The notes below the pieces were generated by a model. It was not told the origin of the DNA. It saw nothing but the letters and a program-made list of their open reading frames with translations, and did no database searches. A DNA stretch of 64,000 bases from the NCBI GenBank assembly GCA_039105265.1, contig JAPFFF010000002.1:3720001-3784000 (forward strand), given 5' to 3'. This document shows positions 1 through 9,650 of the stretch, one piece after another; the stretch's first letter is position 1, and every line of letters starts with the position of its first letter. A program made the translations under genes and the position numbers. This stretch comes from Tritrichomonas musculus (taxonomy: Eukaryota; Parabasalia; Tritrichomonadida; Tritrichomonadidae).

Positions 1-166
1 TAAACCCCTTTGCTGGTATCCAATTATAGGGCACTAAACATGTCACATAATTATTTGTGATATCTATATATTTAAAATTGTGTTCTCTTTTCAAATCTGC
101 AACTTTTTGATTTGTTATAGGTGGATTAAAACGAATTTGACCTTGAATAATTATTATATCTGACAT
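1..166 (-). CDS. Partial ORF, unknown protein, runs off left edge
   Basis: An open frame starts with ATG at 166 (minus strand) and stays open to the window edge, about 55 residues, beginning MSDIIIIQGQIRFNPP. I do not recognise it. Its start is only 16 bp downstream of the stop of the HNH ORF at 183-494, and that ORF in turn starts 16 bp from the stop of the Rep-like ORF, so the three look like one compact unit. Codon use is AT-rich but free of the homopolymer runs seen in the flanking non-coding DNA. Its function and full length cannot be judged here. Confidence 0.5.
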   Translation of the reverse strand, partial: MSDIIIIQGQIRFNPPITNQKVADLKREHNFKYIDITNNYVTCLVPYNWIPAKGF

Positions 167-182
167 TTTGAATAAAAATAAA

Positions 183-494
183 TTACGGCATTTTACGATT
201 ATAATTGTTTTCAGAATGTGTTACCCATCGTAAATTACATAGACGGTTATCTTTACGATTACGGTTTTTATGATCGACTTCTTTTTTGTGAACAGGATCA
301 TCGTTAGGCAAAAATTGTTTGGCAATAATAACGTGTTTTAAATAGTTTACACCATTCAAATTAACCGTCAAATAACCTTCATTATGTTTTGAATCTTTCA
401 ATGGTTTACGTGTCTTCTTATTTCTTATGGTGAAAGGGTATTTATTTAAAATCTCATAGTCATTTATAAAGCCTTTTAATGGAACAAAGCTCAT
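183..494 (-). CDS. HNH endonuclease-like protein (NUMOD4-like plus HNH)
   Basis: 103 residues. The N-terminal half (YEILNKYPFTIRNKKT, then GYLTVNLNG and HVIIAKQFLPN) follows the NUMOD4-type DNA-binding pattern; the C-terminal half carries an HNH core, VDHKNRNRKDNRLCNLRWVT followed by SENNYNR. In this family a metal-bound His of the V-D-H motif and the downstream Asn residues form the nicking site. Such free-standing HNH proteins are common in phages, giant viruses and trichomonad genomes. It sits in a tight minus-strand cluster between the Rep-like ORF and the partial ORF, with 16-bp spacers. The domain call rests on visible motifs; DNA target and activity are unknown. Confidence 0.75.
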   Translation of the reverse strand: MSFVPLKGFINDYEILNKYPFTIRNKKTRKPLKDSKHNEGYLTVNLNGVNYLKHVIIAKQFLPNDDPVHKKEVDHKNRNRKDNRLCNLRWVTHSENNYNRKMP

Positions 495-510
495 TTTTCA
501 AATACAAAAA

Positions 511-786
511 TTAATCTAATGGCCGTTCACCAAATTCTTGGAAGTCATGTTTTCTCGTATTGTTATTAAGAATATATCGAATACACCAGCTGTTTCTACG
601 AGGCACTTCTAAATGAGCATTATGACCAAATAAGCTCTTAACACACTTCATATCTTCTGGATTTTTGAAATAAATGAATGCATGACCATGATATCTGCCA
701 TTCTCACAAGTATCCTCACATGTACATAGATAAGTGGAGTTATCTGGCAGCTCTTTAGGGTATTCATGTGTCCAGAATGTGATCAT
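511..786 (-). CDS. CRESS-type Rep-like HUH endonuclease domain (virus- or plasmid-like relic)
   Basis: 91 residues resembling the nicking domain of circovirus/CRESS replication proteins. GRYHGHAFIYFKN matches Rep motif II (His-hydrophobic-His), followed by a K-x(2)-FG-x(2)-AHLE segment and an EFGERP segment in the order seen in circovirus Reps (K..FG..HIE...Y....E.G.P). In that family a Tyr in motif III cleaves the origin. No helicase domain follows, so this is at most the endonuclease half. It lies first in the compact minus-strand cluster, and a GC-rich hairpin (908-945) lies upstream. It is treated as a relic of a Rep-encoding virus or plasmid; age cannot be estimated from one copy. Confidence 0.65.
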   Translation of the reverse strand: MITFWTHEYPKELPDNSTYLCTCEDTCENGRYHGHAFIYFKNPEDMKCVKSLFGHNAHLEVPRRNSWCIRYILNNNTRKHDFQEFGERPLD

Positions 787-907
787 ATAGTTCCTTCTTT
801 TTCCTCACTTTTGTTTTTTGATATAAAGAAAAAAATTTAAAAATAAAAATAAAAAATAAAAATAGAGAAAAAAATTTATAAATGGCCTTGGTGAAATCAT
901 TGGCGCA

Positions 908-945
908 GTTAGGTCTGGGCGACCGTTAAGGGCGCACAGCCTAAC
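908..945. repeat. GC-rich imperfect hairpin upstream of the Rep-like ORF
   Basis: GTTAGG (908-913) pairs with CCTAAC (940-945), CTG (915-917) with CAG (937-939), and GCG (919-921) with CGC (933-935) around an 11-nt loop. It stands out in otherwise extremely AT-rich DNA. The 5' part TGGCGCAGTTAGG (901-913) also looks like a tRNA A-box, but I see no matching B-box. It may be a replication or transcription structure of the Rep cluster; that is inference. Confidence 0.45.
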
Positions 946-951
946 GTATAC

Positions 952-2466
952 TACTTCAATTTTGGTAAATATTTTTTTTTGAACTTTTTAGATTTTTTCC
1001 CCTCAATTTTTTTCTTTGTATATTTGTTCACAAATAGTTGAACTTTTTAAACTTAAAATCAAAAGTCAGGCCTCCATTTTTTTGTCTCAATTTTTTTGGC
1101 ATAAATATTTTCTCACAATTTCGAAATTTTTTCATTTTTTTCTCACAAAAAAATAGATATCTTCTATGAAAAATTCTTAAAATCAAATTTTCATGAATGG
1201 AATCAAGTTTTTATTCGGAAAAATCACATAATTCCTAATCGGAAATCGCTTTCAATCTAGTAAATCCGATTCTATATCCAAATATTTACGAAAATATTAA
1301 TTCGCATTCCAAATATGATACATAATAATAATTCATATCTTGCTGACTGATGCAAAAAATATTCACAGGATATGAATTTACAAATGTTTCCGTAATTTTA
1401 TTAAGCAGAAATCATTTTTTTTTTTTAAGCTAATCAAATTGCCTCTATATCAGTGCCTTTAAACAATCAAAAAATCAAATATATATGATAATTGTCTTTC
1501 ATTATTTCATGTAGTTCATTAATTTCCTTATTTATCATTTTTTGCTTAATAAAAATTTGATTTTAATGATTTTTTTCTTAAGATTTTAAAATTGAATGAG
1601 TCAAAACTCAGGCCATTTTTGAATAGTTTACAGTACCACATTTGAATTGTTTATAAATTTCCCGCCAAATTTTTGGTCAAATATAGGTTAAAACCGGCCC
1701 GACTTTTGAGATGCAGTTTAGATTTTTTCCTCTCAATTTGGATTTTTTTAAAAAAGCAAAAAAGCATGAAAATAAGTAAATAAAATACTAAAAGAAGAAA
1801 CTATAAATATTTTAATATACATAAATAGAATTTATTAAGATTTTTCTGTTGAGAAAAAAAAATCATGAAATAATAATTAGCATTTCTTTGGGTGAGAAAA
1901 TTTAGATGCATTAAAATATGCAGTATTTCATCTAGTATAAACTATGAGTATATGCATTGAATAAGAAAAGCAATTATTTGTGTTTAATGAGCAAAAAAAT
2001 ATATCGTTTTGCACCAATTTTGTGATAAAATACAATAATTAGGTTTATTAGTTAAGAGTGAAAGCGCATTGGACGTGTTTGTGTTCTTTTTGTGAGAATT
2101 GTGATCATATATATCTTCAAAATTTGAAGCTAAATATTGGTTTCTTTTTCATCTTTTGCTCTCAATTTTTTTTATTGGATCGGTAATACCAGCATTATGC
2201 TCTTAAAAGCAGGAAATAAGGGAAATTTAGACAACGATTTTAATAAAAATTGGAAATTGCAAATAGAAGTTTATTTTTCTTCTTCTTTATTGAACATATA
2301 ATGCCTGTAATGCTGTGAAATGGTGTTTATTGGTATAAAAACCTCGAATACTTACTTCTTAAATAGTAAAATTATAAAGATATTATGACAAATAAGCATT
2401 CAAAAAAATTGAGAGTAAAAAATCCAAAAAGTTCAAAAATAAAGATTTACCTCAATTTTGAAAGTA
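952..2466. mobile_element. Possible non-autonomous element with ~50-60 bp inverted termini
   Basis: The left segment around 964-1013 (GGTAAAT, then GAACTTTTTAGATTTTTT and a CTCAATTTTTTT tail) is matched in inverted orientation at 2402-2451 with about six mismatches. Weaker similarity extends outwards to about 952 and 2466. The interior has no ORF of note; it is AT-rich with many T runs, and an extra partial copy of the terminal motif lies near 1717-1740. No clear target duplication was found, so ends and class are uncertain. The alternative is a chance match between T-rich tracts, though the GGTAAAT and GAACTTTTT blocks argue against it. Confidence 0.35.
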
Positions 2467-2964
2467 ATATTTTTTATAAAGGTTCCTATATTCGTTCCTG
2501 ATATAATATGAAAACTTACTTCGAAAACACATCCCCATATAGTGCTACTTCAAGTTAAAGACTTCAGCATTAACACACTAAAACTGAAATCATGTTATCA
2601 AAAGAATAATACCATATAAACTTTAAATAATCAGTACACTGACAAAAATATTGTTAAATATTCAAAAATAAATTAAAAAATCATATTTTCCTTTATAAGT
2701 TGCTTATATATTGACAGGTCCTTCAGTTAATTTTATTTGAATGGATAATTCAATTTATAAAAATCACTTTTATCTTTTATAAATTTCAAAAAATTAATTT
2801 ATTTAATGCATTTTTATAAAATATAATAATTTACATAATATTTTAATTTTTTGTTTTAAATAATATTTAATAAATATTACAATAGATACACATTTAATTT
2901 TTTCATCAGCGTTATTTGATGTGAAGTGTATAAAATTTTCTATGATTCAATAGAAATTTATAAA
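2467..2964. other. Intergenic, upstream of the M60-like gene
   Basis: About 500 bp of AT-rich DNA without a supported gene. TTCATCAG just before the coding start (around 2902-2909) resembles the trichomonad initiator TCA+1 pattern but is weak. Nothing else is seen. Confidence 0.4.
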
Positions 2965-5900
2965 ATGTTATCAAGAGTTGGATATCAAACAGAATATTTA
3001 AAATCAGATGGAATCACAAGGAATGTTCCATCAGAAACTCATAATGCACGTTCTGAAAAACCGTTTGGCCAACCAATTTATCCTGAAGATAAGCCATATC
3101 CTATATATGGGAATGTTGTTAAACTTAGCCAAGATGAAAAAAATGCTTTAATACGTGAATCAAATTATTTAAGCTCTCAGTATACTCATTCAAATAAAAC
3201 ACCAGAAGCGTATCTAAAAATGGATAAAAACGGGTTTTTATTCTTAAATAATGGACAGCCAGCCAAAGATGCAAATGGAAACATAAGAAAATTATTTAAA
3301 CATGAAGCTTCCACTAGCATGTATTTTGGTACAGATAAATATTCAGGACAACTCAAAGACGAAGAACCCGCAGTTGTTAAAAAAATTACATTCATGCCTC
3401 GAAATGGAGGAAATTACGGAGTTACAGGCCTTTATGCGCCACCGGGTGAAGTTATTAAAATCGAAATTAGCGAATCAGATCTCAAAAATATTAAAGGAAG
3501 AGTCAAATTTCACATTGGCCAAGCTTTATATAACGGCCAACCGAACAATATTTGGGATAAAAGAGAAATAAATCGAATGCCCGTTATTCTTAATACAATG
3601 GAAATCAATGATCAAAATGCCGAATTCGACAAAGAGCGTAAAATATATACAGGCTACATTGGGTCCTTTTTAGGAGGCCCCATATATGTATGCGATGCAT
3701 GTTCTACATTTACTCTAATAATATCAGGAGCTGTTAATTACCGACACTTTATATTAGGCCACACATCAAAAGAAGAATTTGAAATGTTATCAAAATCAAC
3801 AGCACCTTATTTTGACCTTGAAGTATGGGAACTAGGAGTATTACATTCTGGTCCACTTTTTAATGTACGAGATTTAAGTTATGAAGATTTATTTAAAGCT
3901 GCAGTTCTTTGGGAAAAGATTAGTCTTGTTTCAGTTCAAGTAAGACGTCAAGGAGTTGTTTTTTTATATGACTGCTTTGTTGCGGCTGGAGCAGCTGTTG
4001 CTTTTCCTGGACGATCATCAGTAAACTGCCCATGCGGATGGATGCTGAATGCGCTTAATTATGAAGAATTCACTAGAAATGGCGCATGGGGAGTTATTCA
4101 TGAGTTTAATCATAACTTCCAAGGTTACGGATTTCCTGGTGGAGGGGAAGTTACTAACAATGCCTTGAATGTTGTTTCTTATTGTTCATTTACAAAAATT
4201 TCTCAACAAAGAAATTTAACAAAAGAAGCAGGAGAAGGCGGTTTAGGTGGTTGGAACACATATACAAGTTCTTCGTGGTGTTTACGTGCAGCAAATGATT
4301 TTCTTGGTGGAAAAATTAATCAACTTGCATTATACGCAACACTTATCCATAATATTGGTCAAATAAACTTTATAGATGCAACACATACAAGAAATCCAGA
4401 TGGAACGATTACTCAACATTTGGCCGGAAATACAGATCAGTATTACAGAAGCTTGTGTTATTCATCTGGATACGATATGACGTGGTATTTCGACGAAATT
4501 GTAGGATGTGCACATTCGAATAATCTTGGAAGTCCTTCAGCGGCATCACGAGAAGAGATAAAGAAATTAAATCTTCCCAATTTCGTACCTGTTGGTTGTA
4601 TCTATCAAACAGGAAGAAGTTTAAACGATAAAAATTTTATATCAACTGAAAAACCGTTCATTATTCATTATGGTGAAGAATACACAGTTGATCTTTCTCC
4701 TTACAAGATGGACGATAAAATATATAAAGGAGGCTCAATTGTACTGCCAAATGGCTTTAGCTATACAATCAAAAACGTTTCTAATCCAGAATTTGGAACT
4801 TTTACAAAGAGAGAAAACGATGTGTACGTATATAAACCAGACAAAGATCATTTGAGATCAGGCAAAATTATTGTATCTCTTGAAATCAAAAAAGATGATG
4901 ATGAAGCTTTTAAAGTTGATGACGTTGATCTCGTTATTGAACTGGAACAATCACGTGATTTAAATAAAGGACTCTTGAGAAGAACATATTATATCTTTGA
5001 TGGCAATAAGTTTAAGACAGCAAAAGAGGCCTATGAAAAAAACTATGAAGGATTTAAGGAGAAAATTGAAGAGGACAATAAAAATCCAACCCAAAATAGC
5101 AATACAGATATGTGGGTTCCTTCTCATCCAAACAAGGCTGTTCTCGAAATAAGAGGAAAGCTGCTCGTGACAGAAGATGGCAATTACCGCATTGCAATTC
5201 GAGGAAGGCCCAGTACTGCTCTTTATCTGTCGACAGATAATGGCAAAACTTATGAATTTGCAGCTGAGTGGAATCAAAGTGGAAAAGATTGTAACTTTCA
5301 GCCAAATAACAAGTCTACTTATCATGATATACAAAATCTTAAAAAAGGTGATTGGATCTTTTTCAAAGAGGTTTTGATTGTAAATTGGAATATGGCATTC
5401 GTTGGCCTTGGATGTGGGAGATTCGAAAAGAATAACGTGTCAATTCAGTATGCAAACGCATATCGTGAAGATTATGACTTGGCTTTTAGCGTGCCATTCC
5501 ATTCAGATTACTTGTTTAGGCCGCATTATACTTATAATATGAATGTGTCTAAAAACTATAACGAAAAAGGAAAGTTAATTGAAAGCAGTCCATTTAAAGG
5601 GTGGGATGCTAATCAAGAGTTGAGTAGTTTGTTTGATGACGATGAAAATAATCAAATTCATAACAATAAAAAAGAAAATGGCTATGTTTCGGAGCAAAAA
5701 CCGTTCTTTATAACTGTTGATATGGAAATTGAAATAACAGCGAATCAAATGGTGATTTATGGATCTACTAGAGAAATCAATCAATATCAACCAAGAGATT
5801 TCAAATTACTCGTTGGAAATTCTGTTGATGATTTGCAACAAATAATATCAATTAAAGATTCAAAAGTGGTGAATAAAAACGTAGTCGTAAACTTTGATAA

Positions 5901-6354
5901 ACAATACAAATTCAAGTTTTATAAGTTTATTTGTACCAAAACATATGAGAGAATTTCCGGTTATATAAGCTTTAGATGTATCAAATTTAATTTGATATCT
6001 TTGAATATCCCGAAAGGATCTCAAATATCTCCAAACAGTGATAAAATTATATTAAATGGGGAATGGAAGAATAAACAAGTTCCTTCGAGGTTTGGTAGAG
6101 TTAATGTTGGACAAAAAGATTCTATGGCCAAATTTACATTCAATGGTACTCAATTCGCTATTTGTAGCATTGATCCTAAAAATCAATGCTTTGAAATTCT
6201 AGTTGATGGTAAAAAAGCTGAGCCAATGGAGGTTCCTGATGGCGGCTGTGATAAACTCGTTCTCCTTTCTAAACCACTTCAGAAAGGTAATCATATTGTT
6301 GATATTAAATGCTGTAATGAATCTAATTTAGAATCAATTGTTGAATGGGAATGA
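2965..6354 (+). CDS. M60-like (enhancin/mucinase family) peptidase
   Basis: 1129 residues from the first ATG; the frame is open a further 13 codons upstream without an ATG. The zinc site HEFNH lies at residues 379-383 with Glu380 as catalytic base, and the third ligand is probably Glu395 in GGGEVTNN, the M60 HExxH...E pattern. The upstream TGLYAPPGEVIKIEI is typical of M60 proteins. C-terminal modules follow: a PA14-like beta region (~700-825), an F5/8 type C (discoidin)-like region (~885-1010) and a final beta domain (~1025-1129), probably for glycan binding. No clear signal peptide or membrane span is seen. Trichomonad M60 proteins are thought to act on host mucins and glycoproteins at or outside the cell surface. 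The gene stands alone, with AT-rich spacers on both sides. Confidence 0.85.
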   Translation: MLSRVGYQTEYLKSDGITRNVPSETHNARSEKPFGQPIYPEDKPYPIYGNVVKLSQDEKNALIRESNYLSSQYTHSNKTPEAYLKMDKNGFLFLNNGQPAKDANGNIRKLFKHEASTSMYFGTDKYSGQLKDEEPAVVKKITFMPRNGGNYGVTGLYAPPGEVIKIEISESDLKNIKGRVKFHIGQALYNGQPNNIWDKREINRMPVILNTMEINDQNAEFDKERKIYTGYIGSFLGGPIYVCDACSTFTLIISGAVNYRHFILGHTSKEEFEMLSKSTAPYFDLEVWELGVLHSGPLFNVRDLSYEDLFKAAVLWEKISLVSVQVRRQGVVFLYDCFVAAGAAVAFPGRSSVNCPCGWMLNALNYEEFTRNGAWGVIHEFNHNFQGYGFPGGGEVTNNALNVVSYCSFTKISQQRNLTKEAGEGGLGGWNTYTSSSWCLRAANDFLGGKINQLALYATLIHNIGQINFIDATHTRNPDGTITQHLAGNTDQYYRSLCYSSGYDMTWYFDEIVGCAHSNNLGSPSAASREEIKKLNLPNFVPVGCIYQTGRSLNDKNFISTEKPFIIHYGEEYTVDLSPYKMDDKIYKGGSIVLPNGFSYTIKNVSNPEFGTFTKRENDVYVYKPDKDHLRSGKIIVSLEIKKDDDEAFKVDDVDLVIELEQSRDLNKGLLRRTYYIFDGNKFKTAKEAYEKNYEGFKEKIEEDNKNPTQNSNTDMWVPSHPNKAVLEIRGKLLVTEDGNYRIAIRGRPSTALYLSTDNGKTYEFAAEWNQSGKDCNFQPNNKSTYHDIQNLKKGDWIFFKEVLIVNWNMAFVGLGCGRFEKNNVSIQYANAYREDYDLAFSVPFHSDYLFRPHYTYNMNVSKNYNEKGKLIESSPFKGWDANQELSSLFDDDENNQIHNNKKENGYVSEQKPFFITVDMEIEITANQMVIYGSTREINQYQPRDFKLLVGNSVDDLQQIISIKDSKVVNKNVVVNFDKQYKFKFYKFICTKTYERISGYISFRCIKFNLISLNIPKGSQISPNSDKIILNGEWKNKQVPSRFGRVNVGQKDSMAKFTFNGTQFAICSIDPKNQCFEILVDGKKAEPMEVPDGGCDKLVLLSKPLQKGNHIVDIKCCNESNLESIVEWE

Positions 6355-6789
6355 ACAAAAGATATATCCGTATGCTTTGATTTTTATAAACTAAATTATG
6401 TATCATATTGAAAATATTCCATGTTTAAAAAATTTCTTAAATCTCATAGAAATCATTGAATTACATTTATTTTTTGTGAGTATATTTGATTTTGAAAAAA
6501 AATTGAAAATATTTTACTACTCTATTTCAATAAGTTTTAATGAACATTTTTTTTAAAACTATAATCATCTTTTAGTTGAAAAAAAAATAATATTGAATTT
6601 TTTTTTTTTTTTTGAGAAAATTTGAATTCATTCAAAAATGTAAATTTCGCGTTAAAATTCTTTTAATATTTTATAAAATCAATTCAGAATATTTGTCCTT
6701 ACTTATAGAAAAATTCACCATTAATTTAATTTTTATAGAGAAAAAACTATATTTTTACAATTAACAATATAAAAAGAGGAAATCAGAAA
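6355..6789. other. Intergenic spacer
   Basis: About 435 bp, AT-rich with a 16-T run near 6598-6613. It contains the 3' end of the M60-like gene and the promoter of the next gene. No gene or repeat is supported. Confidence 0.5.
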
Positions 6790-8547
6790 ATGTCACATTC
6801 GAAAAGCCTTAGACAGAAATTCATATGCACATTTATTATCCAATCGTTCCGTGTTTTTGAAAATTTTGACAATTCTTTTTATGCTGTTTGGGAATTTGGA
6901 AAAGAAAATGGCACAACAGAATATAGATTTTGTAATAACGATGGAGTTATAGAGTTAGACAAGAATTACGAATTTCAATGTGGAAATTCAAAAACAAAGG
7001 CACACAAACATCTCAAAATTGAAGTATTTAGAAATGCAAAAAAAACAAAATGTATTGGCAAACTGAAGTTGGATGTCAGCAATTATTTAAACGGTGAAGA
7101 TGCGTTAAGTCAAACCATAACAATGAAACCGAATGGAGAAGAAAAACCACCAGAAATAACTATATCATTTTTCTCAAATCTTGATATTAATACTCTTGGT
7201 GAACAAACAGAAGACGATATTCAATCAATTATTGAAGTAACTCAAGAGCTTGCAACAATATCATCAAGACATAAAGTTTCAAGAACAGCGTACTCCAGAA
7301 AGTCAGTAGATCTAACACCAAGATTATCTGACATGAAAACAATTAGCGATCAAAAATCAGATGATGATAGAGATAAAGTTGATGACAAAGAAAAGAAAAA
7401 AGAAATTCGTGAAAGACGAAAAACTGCCCGTACTGATTCTTTAAAATCAATTAGCAGTTTTCTTTCCCCTTCTACAAAAACAATAAGTCGATCTTCCTCA
7501 ACTTTTACATCACCACATTTAGAACATGAAAAAACACCCATTTACGATGTTATTGGGGACTGCCTTGGAAATTTTGATCATCTACTATCTCAAAAAATTG
7601 ATTTTACAGATAAACATTGTAGGAGCTTTGAAGGACCTGATTCATTTATATTTGCTCAATGCTTAGCTGATAAATTATTCGATGAACTTGATGAAAACTC
7701 ATTTCAGAAAATAATGACTCTACTCCCAGCAGAAATATTAAAATCTCCTATACTATCTACTTATAATGATGATAGAAGACGATTTTTCCCTTTATACGGT
7801 TTATCAGCCATGCTATATAAACCTCCTTCCAAATACGAGTTAAATAAGACACGCACTCTACAATTATTTAATACATTACAAGGAACAACTTGCAAACGTT
7901 TGAAAATTTTGATAGATTGCTATGTAAATATCTTCGAAGTTCAAGTCAAAGGCATTATTGAGCATAGAGCCGATCCTGAGAAAACAATTGATGATTTTAC
8001 GAGGCTTTTTGATGCTTATTTAATAGCATGCCAATCCCCAAAAGAATTTGAATCTATTTTAACACGAGCTATTATTTCTGCCGTAGATTTAATGTTTATG
8101 AGAAAACTATTTAAGAGAAAAAATATAACATTTATTGATACACTTCATTGGAACTCATTTTGCACTTGTTTTGGTGAAAATTCCAGTTTTAAGTTAACAA
8201 ACTTTTCAGAAGCAGTTAAAGTTCTTCAAATGGTAAATTTAATTGATACAGATAACAACGAAATATCAAATATATGCAAAGACCTCCCACCAATGTGCAT
8301 TATGCAATTACTTAAATTAAGAGCTGTTGATGATACGATAAATAAAGCGCCTGATATTGAAAAATTTGCTGAAACTTATGGATTAGATCCGTCCATTGAT
8401 GATTTTGATATAGATACACTTATAGATTGGAATAAATTACTAAGGCAATCTTATAAATCAGTAAATACAGATAATTGGACAGATGTTAATATGCCAACGC
8501 GATTTAGACTTGAATTTTTGACAATTGCATCATATTTTAATGAATAG
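6790..8547 (+). CDS. NT-C2 domain protein with DIL-like C-terminal domain
   Basis: 585 residues. Residues ~8-130 have the pattern of an N-terminal C2 (NT-C2/EEIG1-EHBP1) domain: FIIQSFRVFENFDNSFYAVWE, then strands ending in EITISFFS. A low-complexity, charged Ser/Lys/Asp linker (~150-245) follows. Residues ~255-560 form an alpha-helical region resembling the DIL (dilute/myosin V tail) fold, including LPPMCIMQLLKLRAVDD, which parallels the L-x-P-x-Q-x-x-K-L-L motif of DIL domains. NT-C2/DIL proteins usually link membranes or vesicles to the cytoskeleton. The gene starts 435 bp after the peptidase gene and 140 bp before a small coiled-coil gene. The NT-C2 call is fairly secure; the DIL call is weaker. 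Confidence 0.6.
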   Translation: MSHSKSLRQKFICTFIIQSFRVFENFDNSFYAVWEFGKENGTTEYRFCNNDGVIELDKNYEFQCGNSKTKAHKHLKIEVFRNAKKTKCIGKLKLDVSNYLNGEDALSQTITMKPNGEEKPPEITISFFSNLDINTLGEQTEDDIQSIIEVTQELATISSRHKVSRTAYSRKSVDLTPRLSDMKTISDQKSDDDRDKVDDKEKKKEIRERRKTARTDSLKSISSFLSPSTKTISRSSSTFTSPHLEHEKTPIYDVIGDCLGNFDHLLSQKIDFTDKHCRSFEGPDSFIFAQCLADKLFDELDENSFQKIMTLLPAEILKSPILSTYNDDRRRFFPLYGLSAMLYKPPSKYELNKTRTLQLFNTLQGTTCKRLKILIDCYVNIFEVQVKGIIEHRADPEKTIDDFTRLFDAYLIACQSPKEFESILTRAIISAVDLMFMRKLFKRKNITFIDTLHWNSFCTCFGENSSFKLTNFSEAVKVLQMVNLIDTDNNEISNICKDLPPMCIMQLLKLRAVDDTINKAPDIEKFAETYGLDPSIDDFDIDTLIDWNKLLRQSYKSVNTDNWTDVNMPTRFRLEFLTIASYFNE

Positions 8548-8686
8548 CAGAGTTGAACAATTGATAAAAATTTGTTTTTATTTATATTTTCTCTCATCTA
8601 TTTTTGATTTATACAATGACTATTTATATAGTCAAGTTTTTCATTTCGTCCGTTAATCCTTTTCAAAATATTTATTAATTATTCAA

Positions 8687-9244
8687 ATGAGAAGTCGCTA
8701 TTCTCTAACATCATCTCCACTTAAAAAAGCGCCTAGCATATATAAACGCTCACCTAAAAAGAAGTTTTCTATAACTAATCAATATTCTCCTTCCACAGGC
8801 ATGTATTCAACTCAATACGACAATATCATCACAGAAGAAATTGTTGAAGAGAAAGCAACACCAAAAAAATCAACAATAAGGAGCACGACCACATCTTCGC
8901 CAGCATCTCCTCGCACACCATATTCACCAGCAAATGAAGAAAATAAAAATCAGCAATTCCAAGAAACGTCTAGAAGTACAACTTTTAATAGATCTCTTAA
9001 AAATAGATCAAAAAGTGATTCATTTTACCAACCAAATAAACAAACTCAATCGATTGAAGACTTAAAGAATAATTATCAAGAACTAGCATCTCTTTATAAC
9101 AATGCTCTCCAAAGGCGCTTAGATTTGAAAAATGAATGTAGCTCATTAGAAAATGAATTACAACAAGAGTATAAGCAACAATCAAAACTCTGTCATCAAT
9201 TAAAGAAAAAAGCTGACTCAGATACTATTCCATCACGCAAATGA
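8687..9244 (+). CDS. Small basic protein with C-terminal coiled coil
   Basis: 185 residues, family not recognised. The N-terminal ~110 residues are Ser/Thr/Pro/Lys-rich with repeated SP and TP dipeptides, suggesting a disordered, phosphorylatable tail. Residues ~120-180 (IEDLKNNYQELASLYNNALQ onward) are a heptad-rich coiled coil. The ATG is the first in frame. It lies 139 bp downstream of the NT-C2/DIL-like gene on the same strand and converges on the surface-protein gene at 9651-11807. A cytoskeletal or scaffold role is possible but cannot be shown. Confidence 0.6.
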   Translation: MRSRYSLTSSPLKKAPSIYKRSPKKKFSITNQYSPSTGMYSTQYDNIITEEIVEEKATPKKSTIRSTTTSSPASPRTPYSPANEENKNQQFQETSRSTTFNRSLKNRSKSDSFYQPNKQTQSIEDLKNNYQELASLYNNALQRRLDLKNECSSLENELQQEYKQQSKLCHQLKKKADSDTIPSRK

Positions 9245-9650
9245 GTTTATTTGTTTTTTTATGTTCTATTATTAATTTTCATTAATTTTACACTTATTTT
9301 TTAAAAAAATAGCGTTGAAAATAATTATATCAAATATAATTTTTTTTTATAGAATTCAAATCAATTTTCGGCTAATATTAATCATTTGTTTTCATGCAAT
9401 ATACTTAAAGTAGAATGGCAAAAATATGAAGTATATATATCAAGAAAATTATTAATGAAGAAACCTTTAATAATAAAAACAAAACAAAACAAAAAAATAA
9501 CAAAAAGAGTTATCATCAAATAAGACAATAAAACTAGCAAAAAATACCAAAACTAGTAATTAATGAGATTAGACGTTGTCGTTTCCAACTTGAATACATC
9601 GATACTATCGATAGTATTGATGTTATTACGAATTAAATAAATTTTCTTAG
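9245..9650. other. Convergent intergenic region with a 16-bp palindrome
   Basis: About 400 bp between two convergent genes, AT-rich with A-rich stretches. ATACTATCGATAGTAT (9602-9617) is a perfect palindrome inside a near-palindrome from 9598 to 9623, just beyond the 3' end of the minus-strand gene. It could act in 3' end formation, or be chance. Confidence 0.4.

Noticed and set aside
901-945. tRNA gene at the GC-rich hairpin
   Set aside because: Only an A-box-like word is present; no B-box or acceptor stem could be found.
3186-3395. Minus-strand frames inside the M60-like gene (also 4960-5334 and 5575-5790)
   Set aside because: They are antisense to a long, motif-bearing gene and have no recognisable features of their own.
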